Made by a program: the position numbers and the translations under genes. From positions 1 through 64,000 of the forward strand of contig JAFIFE010000003.1 of assembly GCA_020832185.1 (NCBI GenBank): a stretch of 64,000 bases of DNA. Direction: 5' to 3'. The first letter of the stretch is position 1, and each line of letters starts with the position of its first letter. Source of the stretch: Alkalibacterium sp. (GTDB lineage Bacteria; Bacillota; Bacilli; Lactobacillales; Carnobacteriaceae_A). Below the pieces are notes generated by a model, which worked only from the letters and a program-made list of their open reading frames with translations, had not been told where the DNA came from and ran no database searches. Positions 44,399 through 54,468 of this stretch are shown piece by piece.

Positions 44399-44656
44399 AT
44401 GAAATGTGATAAGAGCATTCTTAATCGCTTGAAACGAACTGAAGGTCAGTTAAGAGGGGTTCAGAAAATGCTTGAAGAAGGAAAGGAATGCGGGGATGTT
44501 GTCACGCAGTTATCTGCTGTCCGCTCAAGTGTGGACCGCATCATGGGTGTCATCGTCGCTGAGAACCTGAAGCAGTGTCTGGAAAATCCTTCGGCAAACG
44601 AAGAAGAACAGGAAGCCATGATTGAAAAAGCGATCCAACTGGTCGTCAAAAAATAA
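44399..44656 (+). CDS. cstR: CsoR-family persulfide-sensing repressor CstR
   Basis: 85 residues, all-helical CsoR/RcnR family: ILNRLKRTEGQLRGVQKML, then Cys in KECGDVV and Cys in NLKQCLEN. The His of the Cu site in CsoR is replaced in the AENLKQC segment, as in CstR, which senses persulfides by forming sulfur bridges between these two Cys. With the rhodaneses and CoADR it forms a cst-like operon. A longer in-frame start at 44249 would lie inside the rhodanese gene and is rejected. Confidence 0.85.
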   Translation: MKCDKSILNRLKRTEGQLRGVQKMLEEGKECGDVVTQLSAVRSSVDRIMGVIVAENLKQCLENPSANEEEQEAMIEKAIQLVVKK

Positions 44657-44661
44657 ACGTG

Positions 44662-44698
44662 ATACAGCCCCGTTCTTCATTGAAGGGGCTGTTTTCGT
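44662..44698 (+). terminator. Terminator of the persulfide operon
   Basis: ACAGCCCC and GGGGCTGT form the stem, followed by TTTTCG. Confidence 0.7.
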
Positions 44699-44809
44699 CT
44701 GTATACGTCTCTGATTTTGGTACATCCTTCACAAGCATTTAATGGGCATTCTATCTCAAAAGCTGATATCATACTGGTGCGATATAAAAGGATAAAGGAG
44801 ACGATCAAC

Positions 44810-45505
44810 ATGTTAACGAATAAAGCCATCAAATTTGGTGTACTGTCTTTATCAGCAGCTTTACTACTGGCAGCTTGCGATGACAATGATACACTGGATA
44901 CCAGTCCAGCTGATGATACTGAGCTGAATGATGATGCAGTAGATGATGCAACTATAGATGAGGGTATGGAAGATCCCGAGGGGGATGCGCCTGACGATAC
45001 TTCAGATGACGCAGTTGACGATGCAACTGTAGATGAAGGCATGGAAGATACAACGGAAGATACTTCCGGCGATGCAGCCGATTCCCGAGGACTGGAAGGG
45101 ATGACTTTCTCAGTCAGTCTGGATGATGCGATCGACTTATTCTATGAAACCTTCGGAAGTGAAGACATTAATATAGAAGAGATTCAATTTGATCGTGACA
45201 ATGGCCGCTTTGTCTATGAAATGGATGGATGGGACGGACAGTACGAGTACGAGCTCGACATTGATGCAGAAACTGGTGAAATAGTGAAACAGGAGCAGGA
45301 CGAAGATGATGATTCAGATGATGTGCTCGATCTGGACGGCATTATTACTCCTCAGGAAGCTATGGACGCCGCTTTGGAAGCGTCCGGATCTGGGTACGTT
45401 GAAGAATGGACCCTTGAAGTGGAAGATGGACGTACAGTATATGATATCGACATAGAAGATGGCGATGATCAGGAAATCGATGCTCAAACGGGTGACGTGC
45501 TTTAA
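44810..45505 (+). CDS. Very acidic lipoprotein with two PepSY-like domains
   Basis: 231 residues. A lipoprotein signal ends in the lipobox LLAAC (Cys about residue 23). An Asp/Glu/Thr-rich linker (~24-100) contains a duplicated unit around DDAVDDATxDEGMED. Two PepSY-like modules follow: VSLDDAIDLFYETFG...EYELDIDAETGEIVK, and TPQEAMDAALEASGSG...EIDAQTGDVL. PepSY proteins at the cell surface are thought to modulate peptidases or bind metals; the strong negative charge would suit cation binding or a halophilic surface. The start at 44810 has AAAGGAG; the longer frame is rejected. Confidence 0.82.
   Translation: MLTNKAIKFGVLSLSAALLLAACDDNDTLDTSPADDTELNDDAVDDATIDEGMEDPEGDAPDDTSDDAVDDATVDEGMEDTTEDTSGDAADSRGLEGMTFSVSLDDAIDLFYETFGSEDINIEEIQFDRDNGRFVYEMDGWDGQYEYELDIDAETGEIVKQEQDEDDDSDDVLDLDGIITPQEAMDAALEASGSGYVEEWTLEVEDGRTVYDIDIEDGDDQEIDAQTGDVL
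44930..45049 (+). repeat. Two 45-base direct repeats in the lipoprotein linker
   Basis: Bases 44930-44974 and 45005-45049 encode the same 15-residue acidic unit with several silent differences. The offset is 75 bases. Confidence 0.7.
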
Positions 45506-45526
45506 TACTAATTCAATAGTCAATAA

Positions 45527-45565
45527 GGAATACTCCTGGATGTATGTTCAGGAGTATTTTTTTGA
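45527..45565 (+). terminator. Terminator of the PepSY lipoprotein gene
   Basis: AATACTCCTG and CAGGAGTATT stem plus seven T. Confidence 0.75.
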
Positions 45566-45626
45566 ATTCGGGAAGTAGTCTCATCAAAAGTATGGTAAAG
45601 TTAGGGAAAAGCAGAGGGGTTCTTGA

Positions 45627-46271
45627 ATGAATAAAGAAGTGATCGTCGCAGATACAAAAGAGATGGTAAGAACTAAACTCAAAAATGAAGGCACGGGTCA
45701 CGACTGGTACCACATTGAAAGAGTCTGGAAAACTGCATCAAAACTGGCAGAAAAAGAACAGGCAAACAGCTATATTGTCGAACTGGCTGCGCTCCTGCAT
45801 GACTTGATCGATGATAAGCTGGTCACTAGCAAAGACAAAGCAATCGAAGAAGTCGAATACTGGCTTGAAGGTGCAGGCGTATCATCAAAGGATACTGAAC
45901 GCATTATGGATATCATCCAGACTATTTCTTATAAAGGTGGAAACGGACGCAGGCTGGCATCATTGGAAGCACAGATCGTTCAGGATGCCGACCGGCTGGA
46001 TGCGATCGGGGCTATTGGAATCGCCCGTTGCTTTGCCTATGCCGGAAGCAAAGGGGATCTGCTTTTTGATCCGGAACTGTCTGTTCGCGATGAAATGACA
46101 GAACAGGAATACAGAGAAGGGCCATCGAGTGCCATCCATCATTTTTATGAAAAGCTGCTTAAATTAAAAGAGTTGATGAACACAGAGGCTGCGAAAGAGA
46201 TCGCAGAAGAACGTCATTCCTTTATGGAAGAATACCTGATGACATTCTTTGAAGAATGGGAAGCAAATTAG
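45627..46271 (+). CDS. HD-domain phosphohydrolase
   Basis: 214 residues. HD-superfamily metal ligands: H in TGHDWYHIERVW, HD in LLHDLIDDK, and D in VQDADRLDAIGAIG. The family (YedJ/YpgQ-like) includes nucleotide pyrophosphohydrolases acting on dNTPs. AGAGGGG precedes the ATG. It is monocistronic with a strong terminator. Confidence 0.85.
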   Translation: MNKEVIVADTKEMVRTKLKNEGTGHDWYHIERVWKTASKLAEKEQANSYIVELAALLHDLIDDKLVTSKDKAIEEVEYWLEGAGVSSKDTERIMDIIQTISYKGGNGRRLASLEAQIVQDADRLDAIGAIGIARCFAYAGSKGDLLFDPELSVRDEMTEQEYREGPSSAIHHFYEKLLKLKELMNTEAAKEIAEERHSFMEEYLMTFFEEWEAN

Positions 46272-46277
46272 ATCAAA

Positions 46278-46328
46278 ATAAACCGGAGATCACAAGCCAG
46301 CTGATGCCTTGTGATCTCCGGTTTTTAC
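46278..46328. terminator. Bidirectional terminator
   Basis: AAACCGGAGATCACAAG and CTTGTGATCTCCGGTTT form a 17-bp stem between converging genes. Confidence 0.8.
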
Positions 46329-46364
46329 ATACTGTTTAGTATCAACGTCTCTCTAAAATAGAAA

Positions 46365-47738
46365 TTAATCCGTCATCCCCAGATTCAGCAGCGCACTTGC
46401 TGATGCCTGGATTCCCCAGTAAAATTCTTTCAGGCCCATGTTTTCATTAGGGGCATGATTATCTTCGTCAACATTCGCATATGGAACCGTTACTGATGGA
46501 ATGTCAAGAATATCTGTAAAGACAAACATCGGTCCGGTCCCCCCTAGTGCAGGGAGCACGACAGGTGGAGTGTCATAAGCCACTTCAACAGATTCTATGA
46601 CTTTTTGGACCAGTGGATGAGTCAGTGGGGTTTTAGAAGGCTTGACCGCACTTAACTTTTCCACGGTGATTTTGCAGCGTGAATCAAACGCGTTGACATG
46701 TTTTTCAACAGCTGCATAAATAGCTGCAGGGTCCTGATTAGGTGCGAGACGCATATCCAGTTTAACTTTGGCTTTTCCAGGAATGATCGTCTTTGTGCCT
46801 TCTCCAGTGTACCCGCTCAAAAATCCGGCAATTGTAAAGGTCGGCTTGAAGCACAAGTTTGTATAGTAGTCCTCATTAGTCATCTCTAAAGCATCAAGGC
46901 CGACTACTTTTGCTGTTTTCTCCGGGAAGAAAGGAATACTCTTCAGGTGTTCTTTTTCTTCTGGTGTAGGTGCGATGACCCCATCGTAAAAGCCATCGAT
47001 CAATACGTCTCCCTTATCAGTCACCATAGTTCGAATCAGGTTCAGTAAAGTCATAGCCGGGTCGGGCGCAATGTTTCCTTTATTTCCTGAATGATTGTCG
47101 CGGTCTGCGCCTTGGGCGTTCAGCTCGACATAGAGAAGTCCGCGGTTCCCAAGGGTCACTGTCGGTTGGCCGTCGCCTTCCATTGGGCCATCAGCTGTAT
47201 ATGCAATATCTGCTTTGAGTAGTTCTTTGTGCTCCTCAACGAAAGAAGCCAGATTGACGCTGCCTTTTTCTTCTTCTCCCTCATATAGGAACTTGACGTT
47301 GACGGGGAGAGAGCCGTTTTGCTCAAGTAATGTTTTAACAGCCAGTACATGAGCGATAAGCTGGGCTTTATTGTCACCTGTTCCTCGGCCATAGATTTTT
47401 CCGTCACGAATGGTTGGAATGAAGGGATCTGATTTCCATAATTCCAGAGGTTCCGGAGGTTGAACGTCATAGTGTCCATAAAAAAGGATTGTTTTTGTGT
47501 TTTTAGGATCAATGACTTCCCCGTAAACGACGGGCAGCCCTTTCGTCTCCATGATTTGAGCGTCGATTCCACTGTCTTTCATAATGTTAAGCAGCAGGTC
47601 GGCACATTCTCTTACCCCTATATTCAATGTACTGATGCTCGGTTGTCTTAAGAGGGTGAAGAGTGTATTTAAGTGGTCATCTTTGTTGTGATCAAGCGTC
47701 TGTCTAATGTCTTCGTACGTGGTTTTCCATGCTGTCAT
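46365..47738 (-). CDS. M20-family metallopeptidase (dipeptidase)
   Basis: 457 residues. Zinc ligands and catalytic residues: YGHYDVQP (His, Asp), GRGTGDNKAQ (Asp), YEGEEEKGS (Glu-Glu), and the late His in VDEDNHAPNE. The HYDVQP form is typical of the CNDP/DapE-like M20 dipeptidases. It should release amino acids from di- or short peptides in the cytoplasm. The start at 47738 avoids a GTG placed on top of its own SD. Confidence 0.87.
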   Translation of the reverse strand: MTAWKTTYEDIRQTLDHNKDDHLNTLFTLLRQPSISTLNIGVRECADLLLNIMKDSGIDAQIMETKGLPVVYGEVIDPKNTKTILFYGHYDVQPPEPLELWKSDPFIPTIRDGKIYGRGTGDNKAQLIAHVLAVKTLLEQNGSLPVNVKFLYEGEEEKGSVNLASFVEEHKELLKADIAYTADGPMEGDGQPTVTLGNRGLLYVELNAQGADRDNHSGNKGNIAPDPAMTLLNLIRTMVTDKGDVLIDGFYDGVIAPTPEEKEHLKSIPFFPEKTAKVVGLDALEMTNEDYYTNLCFKPTFTIAGFLSGYTGEGTKTIIPGKAKVKLDMRLAPNQDPAAIYAAVEKHVNAFDSRCKITVEKLSAVKPSKTPLTHPLVQKVIESVEVAYDTPPVVLPALGGTGPMFVFTDILDIPSVTVPYANVDEDNHAPNENMGLKEFYWGIQASASALLNLGMTD

Positions 47739-47833
47739 GAATAAAAGCACTCCTTAGATTAGAATTGTATTAGAGTAAAAGTCTATATTCTAATATTATA
47801 CACATATTATTCAATAGTTAAAGATGCGACGAA

Positions 47834-47866
47834 AAAAAACCTCCCAACTGGAAGGTTTCTTTATAG
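47834..47866 (-). terminator. Terminator of the CPBP protease gene
   Basis: On the minus strand AAACCTTCC and GGGAGGTTT pair around a short loop and are followed by eight T. Confidence 0.7.
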
Positions 47867-47871
47867 TAGAC

Positions 47872-48768
47872 TTATTCAACTAACTCTATATTCTGAGCGT
47901 AGGGACTGCCTGTTTCTCTTAAAGTATGGAAAAAACGCTTTGACACATAGACTAATAAGGGAAGAGATACTAGGAAGAGAAGGGAGACCAGAATAAACTC
48001 CATCGGCAAACTCTCCTGTATTGAAAGAAGGGCCTCCTGGGCTTCTTCAGGCGCACCGTAATTAATAAAAAAGGTGGGAATAAGCACAATAAAATTGTAA
48101 ACCGCGTGAAATAGAATCGGATAAACCAGGTTGTTGAATTTAACGTAAAGCAGACCGCAAAGGATACCGACTATCAGTTGAGGGATAAACAAAGACTGCA
48201 AGTGAATGATCATAAATACAAGGGAGCTGAAAATGATTCCTTTTTTTACTCCATATTTATCGACCCATTTGTTTAAAATATACCCTCTGAAAACAATTTC
48301 CTCCACTATCGGCGCAAAAATAACGGCAACAACAAAAAGATAGATAAAAGGCAGGTCTTCTACGAATGATATATTGATGAGGTAAGGCATGATGAGATCA
48401 AACAAAGCGGGTATAAAGGTTAAGAGCGTCATAAAAAAGTAGATAAACGAATACGCCACAACTGCAGTCAGGATCGTCAGACCAAGTACAGGGAGGAACG
48501 ACCGGTTACTTTGAGAAAGGGGCCGTGATAGAGCACGAACGGATAAAGAATGTTTCTTCATTTGCCTTAAGGTGAGTTTGTACATCGTAAAGTAAACCAG
48601 CCCATCTGTAACTAACCCGATCAATGTAGAGTGCTCCCCCATAAAGGCGAAAATCAGCACCACTCCTAGAATCACTACGCCAATACTTATCAGTAAGGTA
48701 CGCCACAGAATAGCCCAGATAGACGCTTTCTCAAACGTGCTTTCATATGTAGACATCTTATCAGCCAA
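47872..48768 (-). CDS. CPBP-family intramembrane glutamic endopeptidase
   Basis: 298 residues and about eight hydrophobic helices. The CPBP motifs are present: EEIVFRGYIL (EExxxR), the downstream His in MIIHLQSL, and HAVYNF (HxxxN). Members are intramembrane Abi-type proteases linked to bacteriocin self-immunity or prenyl-protein processing. No bacteriocin gene is visible beside it. The start is either TTG 48768 or ATG 48756. It is divergent from an ABC exporter. Confidence 0.82.
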   Translation of the reverse strand: MADKMSTYESTFEKASIWAILWRTLLISIGVVILGVVLIFAFMGEHSTLIGLVTDGLVYFTMYKLTLRQMKKHSLSVRALSRPLSQSNRSFLPVLGLTILTAVVAYSFIYFFMTLLTFIPALFDLIMPYLINISFVEDLPFIYLFVVAVIFAPIVEEIVFRGYILNKWVDKYGVKKGIIFSSLVFMIIHLQSLFIPQLIVGILCGLLYVKFNNLVYPILFHAVYNFIVLIPTFFINYGAPEEAQEALLSIQESLPMEFILVSLLFLVSLPLLVYVSKRFFHTLRETGSPYAQNIELVE

Positions 48769-48880
48769 CTTTCTTTTATGATTATTTAAAGACTAGCACA
48801 GTTTGTAAAAAAATGGTAGAAAAACAAAGTGAGCACCTGTTTTGTGATAAACTATGACTAAATGAATGATGGAGGAAGTT

Positions 48881-49669
48881 ATGGAACCGATACTAGAAAT
48901 CAGCAAATTAATTAAGCAATTTGATGGCAAGCCTGTCCTTAAAGAAGTAAGCTTTTCTGTTTATCCCGGAGAAATAGTAGGTTACATAGGTCCAAACGGA
49001 GCGGGAAAGAGTACAACAGTCAAAATTATTTTAGGCATGATCGATAGAGACGGCGGAGATATTCGCCTCTTTGGTCAACCTATTGAAAGCTACGATGTGT
49101 CTTACAAGTCACGAATTGGGTATGTGCCTGAAAATGCAGACTTGTATGAAACCTTAACTGCGAAAGAGTACCTCTTGTTTATTGGAGAGCTGTACGGGAT
49201 GGAAGAAAACGTCGTTCTGAAAAAATCTGAACAGATGATGGATGCTCTCGGGATCAAAGAGTCATTCAATGGACGTCTAGCTTCTTTCTCAAAAGGCATG
49301 CGCCAAAAAGTACTGATTATCTCCAGTTTACTGCATGACCCGGACATTTTATTCTGGGATGAACCGTTAAATGGGCTGGATGCGAATAGTGTCCAGGTAA
49401 TCAAAGAGCTGCTTGGAAAATTGAAAAAAGAGGGGAAAACGATCTTTTATTCTTCACACGTCATGGATACCGTTGAGAAGCTCAGTGACCGGATCCTCAT
49501 TTTGAATGATGGGGAAGTCGTGGCTAATGGCCCGTTTGAAGAGCTGAAAGAAGAAGCGGATGGGACACTGGAGCAATTATTTAATACCTTAACAGGCTTT
49601 GACCAGCATGCCGCTCTGGCAGAACAGTTTCTTCTCGCTATGAAAGGAGAAGATGCCGATGATGCGTGA
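48881..49669 (+). CDS. ABC transporter ATP-binding protein
   Basis: 262 residues. Walker A GPNGAGKST, Q-loop GYVPENADLYETLTA, signature FSKGMRQK, Walker B ILFWDEPLNGLD and H-loop SSHVMD. The layout is the EcsA-like/CcmA-like exporter class. The start at 48881 has GGAGGAAG upstream. It overlaps the permease gene, confirming a two-gene exporter. Confidence 0.88.
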   Translation: MEPILEISKLIKQFDGKPVLKEVSFSVYPGEIVGYIGPNGAGKSTTVKIILGMIDRDGGDIRLFGQPIESYDVSYKSRIGYVPENADLYETLTAKEYLLFIGELYGMEENVVLKKSEQMMDALGIKESFNGRLASFSKGMRQKVLIISSLLHDPDILFWDEPLNGLDANSVQVIKELLGKLKKEGKTIFYSSHVMDTVEKLSDRILILNDGEVVANGPFEELKEEADGTLEQLFNTLTGFDQHAALAEQFLLAMKGEDADDA

Positions 49670-51335
49670 TATTTTAGGCCTGAAGAAGAGCGAGAAAGCG
49701 CCTGTCTATCTACGCTTGATCGACCTGATTTCTTTTATTTACACGCGTTTAGGTGTCAACTATTCTCAGATGAGGCTGATTTTAGAACTGAAGATGACCA
49801 TGGATGGAAGAAGAGATTCCGCTCTTCCGGGTTTTGAGTCAGGGAGACGGTCAGATCAGGAAAAGAATCAGTTTTTCTCAAGCTTATGGGTGTATACACT
49901 AATCAGTCTCTTTCTGCTGTTTTTATTTGCGTATGATAACTGGGTTTTCCAGTATACGACTTACTTCAGCTTTTTGTTCATTATGACATTTTCTACATTA
50001 CTGGCTAACTTTTCTACCATTCTGCTCGATACTAAAGATGCGACACTGATCGGGACGAAACCGGTTGACCGGAAAACGCTGGGCGCAGCTAAAGCAACCC
50101 ACGTCGGGATTTATCTTGTAGCCTTTACGCTGGCAATAGGGCTGCCTGTGATTGGGTTCACCTTTTATTTCAACGGCATCATTGCCGGCATATTGGTCTT
50201 TTTATTGTCACTGCTGGCGTCCCTCTGGTGTCTGGGTTTGACCTTATTCGTATATGCAACCATTTTAAAACAGTTTGACGGAGAACGGTTAAAGAATATC
50301 ATTGCTTACAGTCAAATTTCACTTTCAGTATTTATGGTACTGGGTTATTACCTGGTTGGTCAGATTTTCCAGGTCATTGATCCTGAAACCCTGCTGGTCG
50401 AGATGAACCTGTCTGTCGGACATGTGTTGCTGTTTCCGATGTGGTTCGTAGCCCCATTCGGTATGCTGCAAGAAGGCTTGTCGACAACCTATATCATCTA
50501 TACAGCTTTACTGATAATTGGAACGGTTGGTCTGGCACTTTTATTCAACTGGAATACTGATAAAATTGAGAGCAACCTGCAGAAGATGGACTCATCAAGT
50601 ACAAAACAGACTAAGCGGTCTTTTATCGAACGAATGGCTGCGTCTGTTCTTTGCTTTGATCCTCTAGAAAAAGCCTATTTTCACTTTGGGTGGCAGATCA
50701 CTAAAACAGAGAGAGAATTCAAAACCAGGCTCTATCCTTCTATAGCCAGTGCACTCGTCTTCCCGGTCGTTATGACTTATACAACACTGACTTCAGGTGA
50801 ACCGGGTGTGACTCAGAGTCCAGTCACGTTTTTGTACTTGCCGTACTTTACGATGCTGATGATTCCTGTACTGACTGTCTCCATTCAGTTTTCTAAAAAT
50901 TATAAAGGCAACTGGGTGTTTAATTTGACCCCCAATGATTCAAAAGCACCGTTTATGCGTGCCGTTACAAAAGCCATGCTGATCAAGATTTTAGCGCCAC
51001 TCTATATAGCGGTTGCTACCCTGGTTCTGTATTTCACCGGCTTTGCCTATCTGCTCCAAATGATAAACGGTCTATTATTGACAAGCGTTATCCTGTTTCT
51101 GGAAATGAAGCGATCTGTTGCCGCTCTTCCATTTTCGAGAAAATATGCCGCTTCCGAAGCGAATTTAGGCTGCATGGGCACCCTGATCTTTTTCGTCCCT
51201 GTTTTTATTATTTCCGTTATTATGATCGTCAGTCAATCGTTCATCCCTAATGCGGAGTGGGTGATCCTGCTTATTCTAGTGGGTGTGAATGGCTGGTGGA
51301 TGAGAAAAGGATTTAACTCTAAAGCAAAGAAGTAG
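49659..51335 (+). CDS. ABC transporter permease
   Basis: About 558 residues with ten to twelve hydrophobic helices and a large soluble loop around residues 310-360. No ATPase motifs. It overlaps the ATPase gene by 11 bases and has AAAGGAG before the second of three nearby ATG codons. Substrate unknown; it resembles permeases of uncharacterised Firmicutes exporters. Confidence 0.8.
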   Translation: MMRDILGLKKSEKAPVYLRLIDLISFIYTRLGVNYSQMRLILELKMTMDGRRDSALPGFESGRRSDQEKNQFFSSLWVYTLISLFLLFLFAYDNWVFQYTTYFSFLFIMTFSTLLANFSTILLDTKDATLIGTKPVDRKTLGAAKATHVGIYLVAFTLAIGLPVIGFTFYFNGIIAGILVFLLSLLASLWCLGLTLFVYATILKQFDGERLKNIIAYSQISLSVFMVLGYYLVGQIFQVIDPETLLVEMNLSVGHVLLFPMWFVAPFGMLQEGLSTTYIIYTALLIIGTVGLALLFNWNTDKIESNLQKMDSSSTKQTKRSFIERMAASVLCFDPLEKAYFHFGWQITKTEREFKTRLYPSIASALVFPVVMTYTTLTSGEPGVTQSPVTFLYLPYFTMLMIPVLTVSIQFSKNYKGNWVFNLTPNDSKAPFMRAVTKAMLIKILAPLYIAVATLVLYFTGFAYLLQMINGLLLTSVILFLEMKRSVAALPFSRKYAASEANLGCMGTLIFFVPVFIISVIMIVSQSFIPNAEWVILLILVGVNGWWMRKGFNSKAKK

Positions 51336-51337
51336 GG

Positions 51338-51370
51338 GAATAAGAGGAGTGTGATTTTCTCCTTTTTTTT
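51338..51370 (+). terminator. Terminator of the ABC operon
   Basis: AGGAG and CTCCT short stem followed by eight T. Confidence 0.5.
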
Positions 51371-51403
51371 CAAGTACAAGTAAGATACAATTAAACCAAT
51401 TAG

Positions 51404-52444
<1,041 letters not shown>

Positions 52445-52505
52445 AAGAGTACCCTATACGTATTGTTTTTCTCTTCAACCAAAACTGTTTAAAGAAGTGA
52501 TAAAA

Positions 52506-52958
52506 ATGATTGAGCTGAAACCTGTGTCCAAACATAATTATATGACTGTAGTGGATTTAAAAGTTCATCCTAACCAGGAAGACTTTGTTGCACCCAATTC
52601 TCTGTCTCTTTTAGAAGCGGCGTACGAAGATCAGAAATATCCGTTTGCCATTTATAAAGACGGCACGGTCGTCGGGTTTCTGATGTGCAGCTATTATCCC
52701 GCAGATGATGCCTACCCTGTTGATTCATGGTGGCTCGAACGCCTTATGGTTGATAAAGCCCATCAGGGAAAAGGCATTGGAAGAGAAGCGCTGACGCTTT
52801 TCTTAAAAGAGTTTAAACCTGACGAACAGGTGACTGAACTGAGAATTGGTGCTGATCCTAAAAATGAGTGGGCCATCAAACTGTACGAATCGTTTGGGTT
52901 TAAAAAAGAAGGCGTAGTGGAAGACGAAAATGTCTACGCCGGCAAATGGACTATTTAA
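52506..52958 (+). CDS. GNAT acetyltransferase, polyamine (BltD/SSAT)-like
   Basis: 150 residues. Motif A MVDKAHQGKGIGREAL and the C-terminal NEWAIKLYESFGFKKEG are typical GNAT elements. The N-terminal KVHPNQEDFVAPNSLSLLEAAYE segment (given in full at 23 residues only by position, 18-40) resembles diamine/spermidine acetyltransferases such as BltD. The start at 52506 with GAAGTGATAA is preferred; an extended frame overlaps trpS. Confidence 0.82.
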   Translation: MIELKPVSKHNYMTVVDLKVHPNQEDFVAPNSLSLLEAAYEDQKYPFAIYKDGTVVGFLMCSYYPADDAYPVDSWWLERLMVDKAHQGKGIGREALTLFLKEFKPDEQVTELRIGADPKNEWAIKLYESFGFKKEGVVEDENVYAGKWTI

Positions 52959-52971
52959 TATAAATGAAGAT

Positions 52972-53007
52972 GAGAGGATGAGTCTGCGGGCTCATTCTTT
53001 TTTTGTA
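52972..53007 (+). terminator. Terminator of the acetyltransferase gene
   Basis: GATGAGTC and GGCTCATT stem followed by a run of seven T. Confidence 0.65.
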
Positions 53008-53080
53008 TGAGGGCGTCTTTCAATAACGTGTAGACCTATTTCCGGGTCGGAAAGGTAATCAGTCTTGATGGGGAATATGT

Positions 53081-53125
53081 ATAGAGCCTGCCAGAGAAGA
53101 ACTGTCTTCGGCAGGCTCTAACTAT
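53081..53125. terminator. Hairpin after the aroE-tyrA operon
   Basis: AGAGCCTGCC and GGCAGGCTCT form a 10-bp GC-rich stem with a 17-base loop, about 65 bases past the tyrA stop. It lacks a long T run on either strand, so it could be a transcript-end or stabilising hairpin. Confidence 0.45.
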
Positions 53126-53185
53126 ACAAGGTGTTGAGTGGATTGAAGGCAGCGCATCCCTCTATCTCTCTATCTGGCTGACGAT

Positions 53186-54022
53186 TTAGTACCAGTCTCT
53201 CCTTTGATGTCGCGCGCGAGCGAGAAAGGCTTTTAAGGATGTCTCGTCGTCTTTTTTTAAAGCTTCTTTGAAGACGTTCAGCTCGTGTTCAAACGACTCA
53301 ATGGAAGAGAGCAGCGCTTCTTTATTATAGATAAAAAGCTCTCCCCATAAGTCTTCGTTGATATCTGCAATACGCGTCAGTTCCTTGAAACTGTTGCCCG
53401 CAAAAAGGAGCGTATCGTCTGAAGCTTGAGCACTGTTCACAACAGAAACAGAGAGAGCATGCATGAGCTGGCTGACATATGCAATCTGTTCATCATGTGT
53501 CTGAGGGGATACGCGAGTAATTGTATCGAAGCCGGCATCCTCATACAGCCGTTCTATTTTCTGGATGTTTTCTTCTTTGTTTCTCGCAGTAGGAGTGATT
53601 AATGCGTTGGCCTTGTCGAATTTAGATTCATCTGCACCAGCAATCCCTTTTTTCTCACTGCCGCGCATAGGGTGGGCGAAAATGAAGTCGGCGTGGTCAG
53701 GTAAAATCTGCTCGACATCTGCGATGATGGAGGTTTTCACCCCAGTCACATCAGTCAGGACCATTCCTTTCTTGAAGCGATCTTTGTACTGATCAACAAA
53801 AGAGGTGATCTGACCAGGATAGAGCGTAAGGAGGACGATATCAGCTTCCGCTAACGCCGCTTCAGGCGAGGTCATCCCTTCGTGGATAAAGCCTTGCTCC
53901 AGTGCAAATCCAACGGTTCGCTCATCGATATCGACCCCAATAATCCGGTCATATCCTTTTTTCATCAAGCTCATCGCAAACGACCCACCGATTGCCCCCA
54001 GTCCAACGATGACTAAAGTCAT
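53186..54022 (-). CDS. tyrA: Prephenate dehydrogenase
   Basis: 278 residues. NAD-binding GLGAIGGSFAMSL at the N-terminus, then FAHPMRGSEKKG and QTHDEQIAYVSQLMHAL with the catalytic His region. It oxidatively decarboxylates prephenate to 4-hydroxyphenylpyruvate for tyrosine. It lacks the C-terminal ACT domain of many Firmicutes TyrA proteins, so it may not be Tyr-inhibited through that domain. Last gene of the minus operon; overlaps aroQ by 4 bases. Confidence 0.92.
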   Translation of the reverse strand: MTLVIVGLGAIGGSFAMSLMKKGYDRIIGVDIDERTVGFALEQGFIHEGMTSPEAALAEADIVLLTLYPGQITSFVDQYKDRFKKGMVLTDVTGVKTSIIADVEQILPDHADFIFAHPMRGSEKKGIAGADESKFDKANALITPTARNKEENIQKIERLYEDAGFDTITRVSPQTHDEQIAYVSQLMHALSVSVVNSAQASDDTLLFAGNSFKELTRIADINEDLWGELFIYNKEALLSSIESFEHELNVFKEALKKDDETSLKAFLARARHQRRDWY

Positions 54023-54468
54023 AACGTATTCCTTTCAGACACTATAGTATCCAGAGCCTGCACAGCTAACAAATAGCCCGTTGCACCAAACCCTGAAATC
54101 TGGCCCATACAAGCGGGGGCAATCACAGATTGTTTTCTGAAATCTTCCCTTGAATGAATGGCGCTCAAATGAACTTCGACTGCTGGAATAGAGACCGATT
54201 TAATCGCATCGTGAATAGCGTAACTGTAGTGCGTGTAGGCAGCAGGATTGATTACAATCCCATCTACGTTTTCTTCATACGCTTCCTGGATCTTGTCGAT
54301 CAGCTGTCCTTCAGAATTGCTCTGAAAAAATTCGTAGATGTGCCCATGTTTGATAAGGTAGTCCTGCACACGCCTGTTAATAGCGTCCAATGTTTCTGTT
54401 CCATAAATGTCTGGTTCTCTTGTCCCCAGTAAATTTAAATTCGGTCCGTTTATAATCCAAATTTTCAT
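54019..54468 (-). CDS. aroQ: 3-dehydroquinate dehydratase, type II
   Basis: 149 residues. NGPNLNLLGTREPDIYG with the catalytic Tyr, NPAAYTHYSYAIHDAI, and EVHLSAIHSREDFR with the catalytic His. It dehydrates 3-dehydroquinate to 3-dehydroshikimate. Overlaps its neighbours on both sides by ATGA. Confidence 0.95.
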   Translation of the reverse strand: MKIWIINGPNLNLLGTREPDIYGTETLDAINRRVQDYLIKHGHIYEFFQSNSEGQLIDKIQEAYEENVDGIVINPAAYTHYSYAIHDAIKSVSIPAVEVHLSAIHSREDFRKQSVIAPACMGQISGFGATGYLLAVQALDTIVSERNTL

